The translations under genes were made by a program, and so were the position numbers. Source: Biomphalaria glabrata (lineage: Eukaryota; Mollusca; Gastropoda; Planorbidae). From it: 64,000 nt of DNA. This document shows positions 1-10,699 of this stretch, one piece after another (the first letter of the stretch is position 1; every line of letters starts with the position of its first letter). Under the pieces are notes generated by a model that ran no database searches, was not told where the DNA came from, and was given only the letters and a program-made list of their open reading frames with translations. The DNA lies in contig NC_074712.1 of NCBI RefSeq assembly GCF_947242115.1, positions 15,212,666-15,276,665 of the forward strand, given 5' to 3'.

Positions 1-159
1 ATCACGACGACATCTTTGTATGCTTGCGTCTCTACAACGGCAGAATTAGAAAAGAAGATCCTATCCATTGAATCGAAATGGACAAAGGTAAATAAGGATT
101 CAAGGTACCACATACAAAGGCCACATCACAAAACGAGGAAATCCAAAACAGTTTCTCAA

Positions 160-410
160 TGGCGATTGAGCCCCATGATAACATTCTGGACCATATCAAG
201 AAATCTTCAGGCTCGCAAAGACCTTCCTGCAGGGAACAGTGCCGGGATAAAGAAGGATAGGCATACAAAACAAGTCATGGGAAGACAACTAGGAATGAAC
301 AGGTCTGTAAACAAAAGAGACTCTTGACAAAAAGGAATCGAGAGAAAAGGCCAACGGATCTTATGTGGTGCCCCGTAAGACAAAGGGACAGAACTGAACA
401 ATTCATTTCC
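160..410 (+). mobile_element. 3' fragment of a non-LTR retrotransposon (LINE), decayed
   Basis: Reading across frames gives the remains of a typical LINE C-terminal tail: a GLAKTFLQGTVPG-like stretch near 211-245, a WEDN-like word, TGL, then a VVPR-like ending near 370-385. It is interrupted by stops and frameshifts, so it is dead. Related tails occur at 10437-10560 (minus) and 27540-27750 (plus). The clade is uncertain; the motif order is the only basis for the call. Confidence 0.5.
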
Positions 411-1182
411 TCCGGTATCACCACGCCATGGGATATCTTACAATCAACGCGAAACAGTTCGGTACATGCAAATAACAATACAAATAACAATACAAAACAT
501 CCTATGATATTTTTGTTCTAATCAATATTTTAATGTGTTAATCAAGCTTCTTGCACTCACATAAATGTAAACTAATGTGGTCATTACCTCTGTGTGATTG
601 ATCAAAGTGTTTTACATTTCTTCAACATTGTTAATGTCCCAATAGCCCATTAATTTCGGGCTAGAAAAAAAAAGGGGGGGGGGAATGAACTGAATCAGTG
701 TCGATGTATAACTGGACTTCTACTACAAGAGCCATCTGTAGAAGCAGACATACGAGTTTTGGTATTGTTTCATCCGTCTTCCTTCACAAGAATGGCCATC
801 GGTCAAGCTTTGTGCTTTTCGGACTGTCGTCAAGATGGTTACTAGCCCCGTTTGCTATCCCAGTCTGTAGGAGGTATGGGGCAAAAAAAAAATCTTAAAT
901 GTAAATCTTAAATGTCTAAAATGTATTTAAATCAAAGTGAAGTGTTTCTAAACCTGTTACTTTCGACACCCCCCCCCCCCCAACAACACCTCAGTGTTTC
1001 TCATACTTTTACTTGCGACACCTCACCACATTCCAAAAATTTCATTTCTGGAACCCCCCCCCCCTTTTTTTTTGTCCAAATATCCCCCCCCCCCACAAGC
1101 AAGCTAGAGAGTCATAGGGAAGCACTGTAAGCTCGTCAAACTGAGTTTTAAAAATTGACTTCCAAATATGTCAACGAAACAA
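411..1182. other. No gene seen; poly(G) and poly(C) tracts
   Basis: This stretch downstream of the scramblase gene holds no convincing exon. It carries homopolymer tracts: 10 G at 674-683, 13 C at 969-981, 11 C at 1054-1064 and 11 C at 1084-1094. The short open frames over it are low complexity. Confidence 0.6.
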
Positions 1183-1188
1183 TTTATT
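1183..1188 (-). promoter_or_regulatory. Candidate polyadenylation signal of the scramblase gene
   Basis: TTTATT on the plus strand reads AATAAA on the minus strand, about 145 bases beyond the scramblase stop codon. No downstream GU-rich element was assessed, so this is only a plausible 3' end. Confidence 0.35.
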
Positions 1189-1332
1189 TACAACTTTGGC
1201 CAAATGAGATAATAACAACAAAGTCACAAGTTTTGAAATGTTTCAATTCACATTAAGATTTATGTTTTTAAAACATTGTTTTCATTTTTCATTCCCGCTG
1301 TGCTTTTTTTTTTTTCTTCTGATGTTTTTTTT

Positions 1333-4300
1333 TTATCTTCCTATTTGTATGCCACGATCCATCATATTATCCGACTTGTTGTTATTCTCGTAGAACATAA
1401 AATCTATGAGGAAGGTAGCTGCAAAGAGGAGCGCCTTATCGAGAACATGCATGTGTCTGGGCAACTGCACTCCGAACGTGTCGGCATCGGTGAATACCTC
1501 CTGAAAACAAACAAAGCAGATACGATTTGTATAAGTGCACTTTGGTTGAGTAGATAGGGCGTAGGGTGTAAGGCGAGGAAGGAAATAGAACCTACACATG
1601 CGTGACAACTTGACTCGAAAGTGTGTGTGTGTGTGTATGCGGTGACGGTGGTGTGTGTGGTTTATTCAGTAGCGTAGCTAGGGTATATGGTGCCCGGTGC
1701 GGCAGCTCCTCCTGATGCCCCCCCTTCCTAAATAAAAAGGAAATAAAACAGCGGAAAGACGTTGCTTTTCCCCCAAATAAAGTGTATTCATTCAGATACT
1801 CCAAAAAGAGACTACAAACCAATCTTACGTGCTTTCTTGTTGGCTTAAGTATCAATAATTTAATTGGAATCATTTTTTCATCACAAGTTTGTCATCGTTG
1901 ATTTTTGAACAACGTTTGACGTTTCTCCCATATCTAGTCACACACTTACCGCAATGTACAGACATCAAGAGGACGATAGTCGGAATCATTCTTCTAGAAT
2001 CTAGATATTTTGTTATAAAGAGAGTTCAACAGGTCCTTGTTTCAACAGGTCCTTGTTTCAACAGGTCTTTGTTTCAACAGGTCCATGTTTCAACAGGTCC
2101 TTGTTTCAACAGGTCTTTGTTTCAACAGGTCCATGTTTCAACAGGTCTTTATTTCAACAGGTCTTTGTTTCAACAGGTCTTTGCTTCAACAGGTCCTTGT
2201 TTCAACAGCTCTTTGTTTCAACAGGTCCTAGTTTCAACAGGTCTTTGTTTCAACAGGTCCTTGTTTCAACAGGTCCTTGTTTCAACAGCTCTTTGTTTCA
2301 ACAGGTCCTAGTTTCAACAGGTCTTTGTTTCAACAGGTCCTAGTTTCAACAGGTCTTTGTTTCAACAGGTCCTAGTTTCAACAGGTCCTTGTTTCCGAAG
2401 TTTGGAGGCTTCAGAAGAAACTGCGCCTCGTTGTTGACGTCTCTTTCGCTCCAGACGAAATACGTTTTAGTGAATGTCGCCAGGAGCATTGTCGATCTGT
2501 GGATTCAATAGTTGGGAAGGCGACAAAAGTTCACATTTATCTGCCACATCATGAAGTTGCTCAAATCGGGTGATTATTTCTCGAACACTTAAACAATCCA
2601 ATCCAAGGAGGAATACATTTCCCTTCGTAGCTCTTTCTTGTGTTTGAATACAGAAGTGTCACCTTTTTGTTTTGCCTGGCATCGTTTTCTTGTGGCCAAT
2701 ACGTCTTGGAGGCTCTGCACTAATTCCTATATCTGAACACATGCTTTCCACAAAGGTAGGCTACTACTGTCTTCAGCAATGTCTTCCCTTTCAGTTAAGA
2801 ATGTCTTTAATGTTTTTACTTTGAGTGCGCAGTCTTGAACTGACAATTCTTGTTTTTGAAGGTAGATTTGCGCATTGCTTATATCAATGAATACAGGGGT
2901 ACATCCTCAATGTAGGTGAACAAAATAAAAGACTGCACAGCAACCAACAATCCGCCTGTTACAGATCTAGATCTAGTAGAAGAATTTTCATGTGTAAACA
3001 ATTTATCTTAACCATCTTGACGGCTTCTGTCACTCCAAACGTGCAAAATGAATACACTTACACTCTCATTCTCAAATCGACACTATGATTCTTCAAAGTT
3101 AAAATAACTGTTAATAATGACACTTAAGAATCGTCCTTTTTCTTCAGCATTTGTTTTGGCATTAATCACGCCAGTCAATTATTGTATTACCTTTCTGTAC
3201 GGCAACTTGTCAATATTTTCAGAACATAATGTGAGGCGCATGCGTATTATACAACAAATTACAATAGTTAATTAACTAATTCGTTTTTTTTAAATATTAA
3301 TTATTATTTAGTCAGGTTAAGGAAATAATAGTGAAAAATTTCAACTTGATCCGAGATTGGGTGTGTAGAAACTTTTTATCAGAAAGACAGAGTGAGTTGA
3401 TATAAGCTTTGTAAAAATGGGCCCTGTGTCTTACGAGAGATTTTTATTTTTTAAAAAAAGTCGAACTAGCCAAGATATAACGGTTACTTAAGGTCGTGCA
3501 ATTTATTTTTACTCTTAAAAGATTTAGAATTACGTGTTTAATCTAAACTAAACAAGCAATATAAAAAAGAAAAGAATATTTTTTTTAAAACAAAGCTTTT
3601 CTAAAGGAAGGAAACAGTGAGCAGTAGCGTAGCTAGGAATTTGCCATCTTATGGGGGCCCTGAGAGGCTGATCTCTTTGGGAGCCACTGCATTTTGACAT
3701 TCGACATCATGACATGAGATAATATTTAATGGGGGAAAAAATCGAATTTCTCCTTCCTCCACCCTAGCTACGCCATTTCCACTAAGTACTGTCTGAAAGT
3801 TACATGGTTTATCTCCCTCTCTTTTTTATAAAACAAAATTAATTAATTGGTACTAAAGGATTAACTAATGATTATCTTTTGATTGATTCTGTATTGTTAT
3901 CGACTATAAATTATTAAGCAAAATTTCAACTTGATCCGAGAATGAGAAGTGGGAGAAAAACTAAATCCATATATATAGCCACATTTCTAATTAAGTAGCA
4001 TATATTCCCCTTGTTTCGAAATCAAAAAAAAAAAAAATTAATCACCGACATTTAATTAACTAATTTTCAGGTTTTTAAAATTGATTCATGTTTTGTCTGG
4101 TTGAATGAATAATTGTGCCAAGTTTTAACTTGATCCGAGAATGGGAAATATGGGAACTCACGTTCTAATGTTGAACCAGACAAACAGAGTGTATATAAAC
4201 TTTATACAAAATTACTTGATTTTGTATTAATGTTTTTTTTTTGCTATTTTATTTTCTGTTTATTTTATAAACAAAAGTCTTTTAAAAAATCACTCAAATT

Positions 4301-7300
4301 TTTTTTTTTTCATTTTCACATTTAACCGTGTGTATTTTCAATAACTCGCGCAATTATTTTTAAAAAAAAATTTTTAAATCGTACTATTGTTTGCTTTTCA
4401 AATTCGTTATTCCTGGTATTTATTTAAAAAAAAACAAAGAGTAGACAAGGTTGTTCATTGGGTACAAAACTTACTTTCCCAATGCCTGCAAACTTCTTAC
4501 GTATCTGTGCGACAGCTGACCCTTGGTAGTCGTATACGTAGTAGACGTCATCACAGCAGCAGGCATCCCATCGGCACAAGGGAGCTGTCAAGCAGAAGTA
4601 GGACTGGACATGACATTTGCTCACACGCAAGAATACACGTTGGGATTCAAATGATAGCAGGAACGGTATTATACCACGAGATTTGTATCGTGTGTCCGAA
4701 AAGGTCACTGTGCAGAGTCAGTGCAGACCTGTTAGTGTACGATAGTGTGTTCATGTGCATTAAAGAAAGTTGAGCTATGTTTTTGTTGTAATGGTGGGCT
4801 GCTAGGTCGAGAGGCTAAGTACGCTGGAACTTGGCTTGGCTTTGCTACTTATGAAGGCGCTCGAGGTTCGACACCCGACTTGAAGGCAGCACGGCAAAAC
4901 CTTCTCCCAGATATTCCCTCCCCCCCCCCCCCAACTGGTCCACAAATGAGATTGGACCATAGCGCTCCGAGCATGCTATAAGCAGGAAAGTAGCGCTATA
5001 TAAAATCAATAATTAAATGGTAGACTATCTCTCTTTGTAATCAAGTGACAGCATTAGAACGACCAACTTCTTGCCTTTATTCAACAAGATTCATCTCAAC
5101 AGTAAACACACACACACATACAAATGTCACATGACTGCTGGAGTAAAAGGTCGTACATTTAAAAACAAAACTTCGGTCACTATACAGCAGCTTTTCGGAT
5201 AGCTGTTATTAAGTTTAGTCAACTGAAGTACACAAACATCTTTTCGGAAAGTGAAAATTGGGACCGTTGAAATTAGCCCTCGTGAAGTGTCGCCAGAGAA
5301 TGCCGACCATGTCCTTCAGAACTACATACTCTATCGAGAGGCCCGAAAAAGACACTAGCCCTAAAACACCCCCATAAAAGGAAAACTTTATAAGAACTGC
5401 CTAATCTCAAATCTAGGACAAGATATAGAACCTTCCAACATGAACACCAGAACGCATAAAAAGGAAAAGAAACATCTTTAACATTGCAGCTAATACGTGC
5501 GTAACATGGTTTATTACGTCTGTAAAAGGAGGCGCGGCAAAGCGCTTGGCTTCCGAACCGAGGTCCTGGGTTCGAATCCTGGTGAGGGCTGGGATATTTA
5601 ATTTCGGGTTCTTCGGGCGCGTCTGAGTTCACCAGCTTTAAATGGGTACCTGACATTAGTTGGGAAAAAGTAAAGGCGGTTGGTCGTTGTGCTGGCCACA
5701 TGACACCCTCGTTAACCGTTGGCCACAGAAACAGATGAACTTTACATCATCTGCCCTATAGACCACAAGGTCGGAAAGGGGAACTTTTACTTTACGTGTG
5801 TAAAATGTGTTACATGTTTCGGATGCTCCTTCAGATTCTGAAGATAATTACAAACTAGCCTAAACCTCCAGCTGGCAGGGTTCAAACCCGTGCCCTTTGA
5901 GACAACCGAACGACAGTCCATAGCGTATACCATACGACTAGGCAGCCATCCCATCCAGGCAGCAAGCATCTATCTTAATGACAGGAATTTGAAAAAAAAA
6001 TAAAAATCTGTAAAAAACAAAAACAACTAGTGAATTTTTATTACTATTTAATGCTAAGCGTTCTCCTGTTGGAAAGTTTACATCTTTAGCTCTAGACATG
6101 TCACGTGTTCTAAATTTATTCAAAAATCTAATTTGAATTTACCATTGATTGTGAAGACGGGGTTCTCGTCGTCCCTGTAAACACGGAAGGTGTATTGAAT
6201 TAAGGAGCAGGATTCCTCCACGTAGCCGATTCTTTTATTGCAGCAGTAAACATGAATTTGGTGACTGTATAATACAATACAATACTATAAGAGAATGATG
6301 AGAAAATACTTCATTTTTATTTTTTTACAAAGCTTATATCAACTCTGTCTTTCTATCTCGTAAAAATTTTAAATATGCAATTTGTCCCACACCCATTCTC
6401 GGTGCAAACTTTACATATTTATTCATTGTCAAAGACAATAAAAAATTAATAGCACGCAGATTAATAAATCAGACCTGAATTAATTTTGTTTTAAATAGAA
6501 AAGGGCAGATAAATCTTATAGTATCGAGAGATAAAGCAGTAATTGTGTGGCTTGTTCGCTTATGTAAACTTTGGTTTTAAAAGTATTTTTATCTATATTT
6601 TGCTTGACGAGTAGATAATCGTAAGGAGAAAAAAAGTCAAACAAATAAAGGCCTTAATGTCAAACATAATGTAACAAGGTTGGACATGGAGGGTAAGGAG
6701 CTTTTGAATTCATCTCTTCTCTATCAGCTTTCTTACTTAGTATAGTCGACCCACGGCGTAGCATACGCCGCTATTTTGCAGGGCCGGCCTATGCGACCGC
6801 ATTGGGCCCCGCACTTCCATAGGACCCGCTCTAATTCTAGGTGTAAATTATTAAATTAAACCATTTTATAACTTATAACAGATTGCCTGTGGCCTCCTGA
6901 TTTACCATATACGAAAAGGTCCTGGAAATCTCCAGACATTATTAAAATATTTTGAAAACTCATAAAAATCTCCTGAAATATATAGACAACAATTGTCATT
7001 TTGGGGTGTCATTCAATATAGAAAACATCAATCCTACACGCGATTAAAAAAAAACGCATTATGGAATACCCGTAATTGTGGAATCTGGTGAAAGAAACTT
7101 CTCGCACCTCAAACTAATGAAGAATTTCTTTGAGGTCAACAACTCTCGTAGATAGATTGAAACATTTGGTAATTCTTGCTATTGAGCGTGATCTATGTAG
7201 GAAATAGAATTCTTATGATATACTGTATGACTTTGCTACACGCAAGGCTCGTAAAGTAATTCTGTACGTAGTAAAGAATGAATAAAATGCAAATACGAAT

Positions 7301-8959
7301 TTATTTTCTAATACAAATGGTTTAATTTAATAATTTCTACACCTTGAATTAGAGCGGGCCCTATGAAAGTGCGGGGCCTACTGCGGTCGCATAGGTTGCA
7401 GGTGCCTAAGGTCGGCCCTGCCGGACGACTAGTTATATATATATATATAGATTCTTACTTAAGTACTAACCTACATGGGTCACAACAAGCAAAACAGAAA
7501 GGGCCCATACAAGGGCGCCAGGGGGATCTCAAGGTCAGCACCTCGTTCAAGTTGTTGTCCATAACGTGAAGCATGTGAGCTCGACCAGAGGTACAGCATT
7601 GTCTGGTCAAACAGTCGGACTCTTCACCTGTGTCAGACAAAAGAAAAAGTTTAGCTCTCCATTCAGCGAATGCATCGCTACTTCTAAATAACTGGCTCAA
7701 CCAGAGGCGGAGCGAGCAAAACGTGCGCCCAGGGCAAGGTACTTAACCATGAATATATATATATATAGGTGCCTCTCTGTGTGTGGTGCCCCCCTGAGGG
7801 TAGCTCCCGGGGTATCTTGTCCCCCCCCCCTCACTACGTCTCTGGGTTCAAAAGTTTTAGTCCTTATTTCTCGTGTGTGTGTGTGTGTGTAATGTTTATT
7901 TCAACTGTGATAGCACATTCAAGTGATCATTGTACAAGTCAAGACTCATTTTCTTCAATTGAGTTTGGAAACACAACGCTGAGTTACTTCATGGTATCCT
8001 AGTCAGTGGCGTCACTAGGGAATTCGAGGGATGCGGTACGCACTGGTGACACCCTTTTGAGGGTGACACCCAAGTTGGAAAAATTATATCCTGGCAAAAG
8101 CAGACACATTGGACAAGATAACAATAATAAAATATTTAGATATATGACCAAATATGCCTAGATCAATCGAGACACAGCACAACGTTATACCATATCTGTC
8201 TCAAAGTATAACAAAGGAAACCTGTTGAGGTGATGTTAAGTCTGTTTCTTACTTTAATTAAATTTCATTGTAAAATTTGCAATAACATTTGAATAAATGT
8301 CATAAACAGTGGAATTTCATAATAGAATTGACACACATTTTACATTTGAGTAACAATCAATAAAAGTAGGTAATCAGCTCACTGTATTGGTTCAACAAAA
8401 AGAACTAAGTAACAATAGTGTTAATTGGAACATATTAGAAGAAAGTTTTGGGGGGGGTGACAACATGAGCTAACCGCACCAGTTGACATTGACAAGAGTG
8501 ACGCCACTGATCCTAGTAGTGTGTTGAATAGATGTCAAAGGCACCTCCGAATCCGCGTATGTCATATGATTATGGAAGCAATACAAAGCTCTCTCCAAGA
8601 CACAGTCGTGACATGGCCTCTAAGTGGGAGAAAGACTCAGTGATAATGTCAATCTTTTAGAAGGAGGTGATTGGGTTAAGGTGCAGGGTTACGGTTGGGA
8701 TTGGACTTAGTACTACTGTTAGGTTTATTTAGGTTCAGTAGTAAGGCTGGAGGAATTTGTCAATAAGTGCTCACACTCTAACAGCCCACACACACACCTA
8801 CGTTTCTCGAATGGCGCACGATGCATGTGTTGGCTAATACTTACCTACTTGTAGCAGAAAGCGGCCTATTTCGTCATAGACTCGGTACTGGTTTGCCGTT
8901 TCGAAATTAATGAACGCCTCCAGGAGTTCAGCCTCTTGTTTGACAATGATCATGCCAAG
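1333..8959 (-). CDS. Phospholipid scramblase family protein, 3' five coding exons (5' end missing)
   Basis: Exons on the minus strand, 5' to 3': 8845-8959, 7471-7627, 6143-6231, 4475-4584, 1333-1500 (stop at 1333-1335). All four introns are GT-AG and the phases (1,2,1,0) join without a break, giving 212 residues. The visible protein starts LGMIIVKQEAELLEAF, matching the scramblase segment LLVHQQVELLEAF. It continues with ESDCLTRQCC, HVMDNNLNEVLTL, a cysteine-rich palmitoylation-like patch (CMGPFCFACCDPC), GYVEE, CCCDDVYYV and VFTDADTFGVQLP. It ends with the hydrophobic helix ALLFAATFLIDFMFYE typical of the family C-terminus. Scramblases are membrane-associated proteins linked to calcium-dependent phospholipid redistribution and signalling. 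The Ca-binding loop lacks its last Asp (His instead). The proline-rich N-terminal exon(s) are not recognised anywhere in the window. The paralogue number cannot be assigned, so no symbol is given. Confidence 0.9.
1667..1720 (+). mobile_element. Possible hAT-like terminal fragment
   Basis: CAGTAGCGTAGCTAGGG resembles the CAGTGGCGTAGC-type ends of hAT nonautonomous elements seen elsewhere in the window (3622-3776, 8004-8509, near 9390-9412 and near 23612). No matching second end or target duplication was found, so this is a fragment at best. Confidence 0.3.
2025..2395 (+). repeat. Minisatellite, 16-bp unit, about 23 copies
   Basis: The unit TTCAACAGGTCYTTGT is repeated about 23 times with single-base variants (CTTGT, TTTGT, CATGT, CTAGT; AGCTC replacing AGGTC). 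It lies in the last intron of the scramblase gene, about 520 bases upstream of the last exon's acceptor in transcript sense. It has no stop in any plus frame, so the open frames over it are artefacts. Confidence 0.95.
2396..3261. other. Intronic, no feature seen
   Basis: AT-rich sequence within the scramblase intron. I see no exon, tandem repeat or recognisable mobile element here. Confidence 0.5.
3262..3417 (+). repeat. AT-rich dispersed repeat family R1, copy 1
   Basis: Shares with the other R1 copies GTTAATTAACTAATT near the left end, CTTGATCCGAGATTGGGTGT in the middle and GTTGATATAAGCTTTGTAAA at the right end. Copies: 3262, 3833, 4013, 6315 (minus), 9424, 32219, 49445. There are no coding traces and no terminal repeats; the class is unknown. 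Confidence 0.75.
3622..3776 (+). mobile_element. Short hAT-like MITE with imperfect inverted ends
   Basis: The left end CAGTAGCGTAGCTAGG and the right end CCTAGCTACGCCATT are near-perfect inverted repeats of the CAGTGGCGTAGC type, about 155 bases apart. A clear 8-bp target duplication is not visible, suggesting an old copy. Confidence 0.5.
3833..3972 (+). repeat. R1 dispersed repeat, copy 2 (right end truncated)
   Basis: Contains ATTAATTAATTGGTACTAAA and then CAACTTGATCCGAGAATGAG, aligning with the left and middle thirds of R1. The GATATAAGCTTTG right end is absent. Confidence 0.6.
4013..4212 (+). repeat. R1 dispersed repeat, copy 3
   Basis: Carries CCTTGTTTCGAAATC, TTAATTAACTAATTT, TTAACTTGATCCGAGAATGG and an ending ACAGAGTGTATATAAACTTT. 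It is diverged from copies at 9424 and 32219 but collinear with them. Confidence 0.65.
4790..5018 (+). mobile_element. tRNA-derived SINE, type A
   Basis: A polymerase III B-box-like GGTTCGACACC sits at 4865-4875, preceded by a tRNA-like head beginning near GGCTGCTAGGTCGAGAGG. The body contains a C13 tract (4920-4932). The 3' end is GTAGCGCTATATAAAATC, a tail style I associate with mollusc SINEs. It is intronic and antisense to the scramblase gene. Confidence 0.65.
5526..5790 (+). mobile_element. tRNA-derived SINE, type B (full-looking copy)
   Basis: The head GGCGCGGCAAAGCGCTTGGC is followed by the B box GGTTCGAATCC (5569-5579). The body includes GGGTACCTGACATTAGTTGG and GGCCACATGACACCCTCGTT, and the tail CCACAAGGTCGGAAAGGGG. 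Collinear copies lie at 35277-35543 (minus), 38420-38600 (minus, decayed) and 53233-53293 (3' tail only); a related truncated head is at 32030-32108 (minus). Confidence 0.8.
5800..5951 (-). mobile_element. tRNA-derived SINE, type C
   Basis: On the minus strand it starts GGCTGCCTAGTCGTATGGTA, has an A-box-like TGGTATACGC and a B box GGTTTGAACCC (5878-5888), and ends near TCCGAAACATGTAACACATT. Relatives are at 37424-37640 and 47460-47660 (plus). It abuts the type B SINE tail. Confidence 0.75.
6315..6440 (-). repeat. R1 dispersed repeat, copy 4 (reverse)
   Basis: The reverse complement reads CGAGAATGGGTGTGGG, then a spacer, then ACAGAGTTGATATAAGCTTT, matching the right half of R1. Confidence 0.6.
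6779..7420 (+). mobile_element. Internally deleted hAT transposon with long terminal inverted repeats
   Basis: The left end CAGGGCCGGCCTATGCGACC and the right end, which reads CAGGGCCGACCTTAGGCACC in reverse complement, open inverted repeats of roughly 90-100 bases. Both arms share GGTCGCAT, GGGCCCCGCACTT-like and TCTAATTC-like blocks. Between them, about 7078-7195 encodes a decayed hAT C-terminal dimerisation segment: ESGERNFSHLKLMKNFFEV, then NNSRR with a stop and a frame change before an LAIERD-like end. The rest of the transposase is gone. No convincing 8-bp target duplication was seen. Confidence 0.75.
8004..8509 (+). mobile_element. Nonautonomous hAT-like element (MITE) with perfect 8-bp target duplication
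   Basis: Inverted ends CAGTGGCGTCACT and AGTGACGCCACTG are exact. They are flanked by identical direct repeats ATCCTAGT at 7996-8003 and 8510-8517, as expected for hAT transposition. The 506-bp body has no coding trace and includes GGTGACACCC words near both ends. It lies in the scramblase intron between exons 8845-8959 and 7471-7627. Confidence 0.88.
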
Positions 8960-9029
8960 CTGTGGTGTAGAATAATGAGACATTGAATAATTGCCAGTTA
9001 CATGTACTCCTAGACCTAAGAGAAACGCG

Positions 9030-9341
9030 TTGAGAAGCATGCTAAGAGAAAGAGATTGAGAAGCATGCTAAGATAAAGAGATTGAGAAGCATGCTAAGAG
9101 AAAGACATTGAGAAGCATGCTAAGATAAAGAGATTGAGAAGCATGCTAAGAGAAAGAGATTGAGAAGCATGCTAAGAGAAAGAGATTGAGAAGCATGCTA
9201 AGAGAAAGAGATTGAGAAGCATGCTAAGAGAAAGACATTGAGAAGCATGCTAAGAGAAAGAGATTGAGAAGCATGCTAAGAGAAAGACATTGAGAAGCAT
9301 GCTAAGAGAAAGACATTGAGAAGCATGCTAAGAGAAAGGCG
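9030..9341 (+). repeat. Minisatellite, 26-bp unit, about 12 copies
   Basis: The unit is AGAAGCATGCTAAGAGAAAG plus AGATTG, with an AGATAAAG or GACATT variant in some copies. Each unit contains the palindrome GCATGC. The array begins about 70 bases upstream (transcript sense) of the acceptor of the first visible scramblase exon. Confidence 0.95.
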
Positions 9342-9423
9342 ACCTATTTTTCAGTTTTGTCTTCACTAAGACTCCACCAACATATTCTTGAACCCGGGCC
9401 CACGAGTACCTTGCTACGCCACT

Positions 9424-9645
9424 GCTTCTTTCCCTTTGTTCGAGATTCCAAACAAAATAATGAATTAACGATGGTTAATTAACTAATTGGTTAATTTTTT
9501 AAATTGATTCTTGTGTTGTCAGGTAAAAGAAATAAGTGTGCGATATTTCAAATTGATGCGAGATTGGGTGTCCGAGAAACAACCTGTACAGACTTTTTAC
9601 CAGAAAGACAGACAGATAGTTGATATAAGCTTTGTAAAATATTTC
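9424..9645 (+). repeat. R1 dispersed repeat, copy 5
   Basis: A near-complete R1 copy: CCCTTTGTTCGAGATTCC, GGTTAATTAACTAATTGG, TTCTTGTGTTGTCAGGTAAA, GCGAGATTGGGTGTCC, TTGATATAAGCTTTGTAAAA. It is closest to the copy at 32219. Confidence 0.8.
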
Positions 9646-10436
9646 TAATCACACAGATTTATTGTTGTTGGTCTAATTCTATTTCACATTTAATTACACG
9701 TCTGATGCAAAGGAATTGATGTAATAACATTTTGAATAAGCTTTTTTTTTTTTGTTAGTTGGTTGAGTTCTACTTTGTTGTATTGTCTTGCTTAGGTGAC
9801 TCTAGCCCTTTATTAGTAGATTGAAGTGCACAGATAGACCCACCAAGTAGCATCATCAACTGGATACTAAAACTTAAATTAGTATACCCAATAGGCCTAC
9901 AGCCAATTTCTTGATATTTCTTCAAACGTTTTTTTGATATTTCTTGATATTATTTCTTGATATTTTTTTTTATATATTGTTTATTTGTGTTATTTATTGA
10001 TAATATTTTTGATAATATAGTCTGAGTTGACATAATTTTTAGCGACCACAGAAAGGGGAAACGACGCTATTAGTTTTGTGTGGTCTGTCTGTCCGTCCGT
10101 CCGTCCCGTTTAGATCTCGTAAACTAGAAAAGATATTGATGACCATTTACCTTATTTTCAACACATTTATACTAATGGTTTTAGTTTTTTTGAAAAAAAA
10201 AAATGTTTACTTTTTTTTAAAGAGAAAAAAATGTAACTAGTATTCATATAAGTGGAGCATAATTTTAAACAACAATTAATAAGTAGTTTTTCATATTATC
10301 GCGTGAACTGCAGCGTCTGGATGAACAGCCATAGAACGCTTAACCAAAGGAAATATTTTTAAACGGAATTTTTTTTCTTGAGGCTTTGAATAAGAGATTG
10401 ATCCTTTACAAATCAATGAGATCAGTTAGATAATTA
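9646..10436. other. No gene seen
   Basis: AT-rich. It contains a TTTCTTGATA-rich stretch (9905-9965) and a TGTCCGTCCGTCCGTCC stretch near 10085-10105 followed by TTTAGATCTCGTAAACTAG. The latter reminds me of a gastropod dispersed repeat, but only one copy is in the window, so I do not call it. Confidence 0.4.
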
Positions 10437-10560
10437 TTATATGACAGTAGTTAGGATAGGTTCGCATCTAACTTCAACTTCTGGACCGTTGGGGCACCAC
10501 ACAGGATCTGTTAACCATCTTTCTCCATTCTTCGCTGTCGTTTGCCTTTGATAGAATTGT
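10437..10560 (-). mobile_element. LINE 3' tail fragment
   Basis: Minus-strand reading gives an EEWRKMVNRSCVVPQR-like ending after frame changes, the same C-terminal signature as at 160-410 and 27540-27750. It is short and decayed. Confidence 0.4.
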
Positions 10561-10699
10561 ATTCTGATGTTCTTTCTTAAAATATTGAAACCTGCCTTTT
10601 TACCTGCCTGAGTGGACCACTTCGGGGGCCGATTTTGAGTTTTGTTTTCACACAATTTGTCTTTGTAATCTTGTTTTCTCATGTTTTCCAATATTGCTA

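Noticed and set aside
1889-2343. Overlapping open frames of about 100-140 codons with STGPCFNRS-type repeats
   Set aside because: They are translations of the 16-bp minisatellite; no splice or similarity support.
4865-5888. Possible tRNA genes at the B-box-like sequences
   Set aside because: The heads do not fold into full cloverleafs by eye and are followed by SINE bodies shared with other loci; they are SINE promoters, not tRNA genes.
9030-9341. CRISPR-like array (regular repeats with a palindromic GCATGC)
   Set aside because: There are no unique spacers; it is a contiguous 26-bp minisatellite in a eukaryotic intron.
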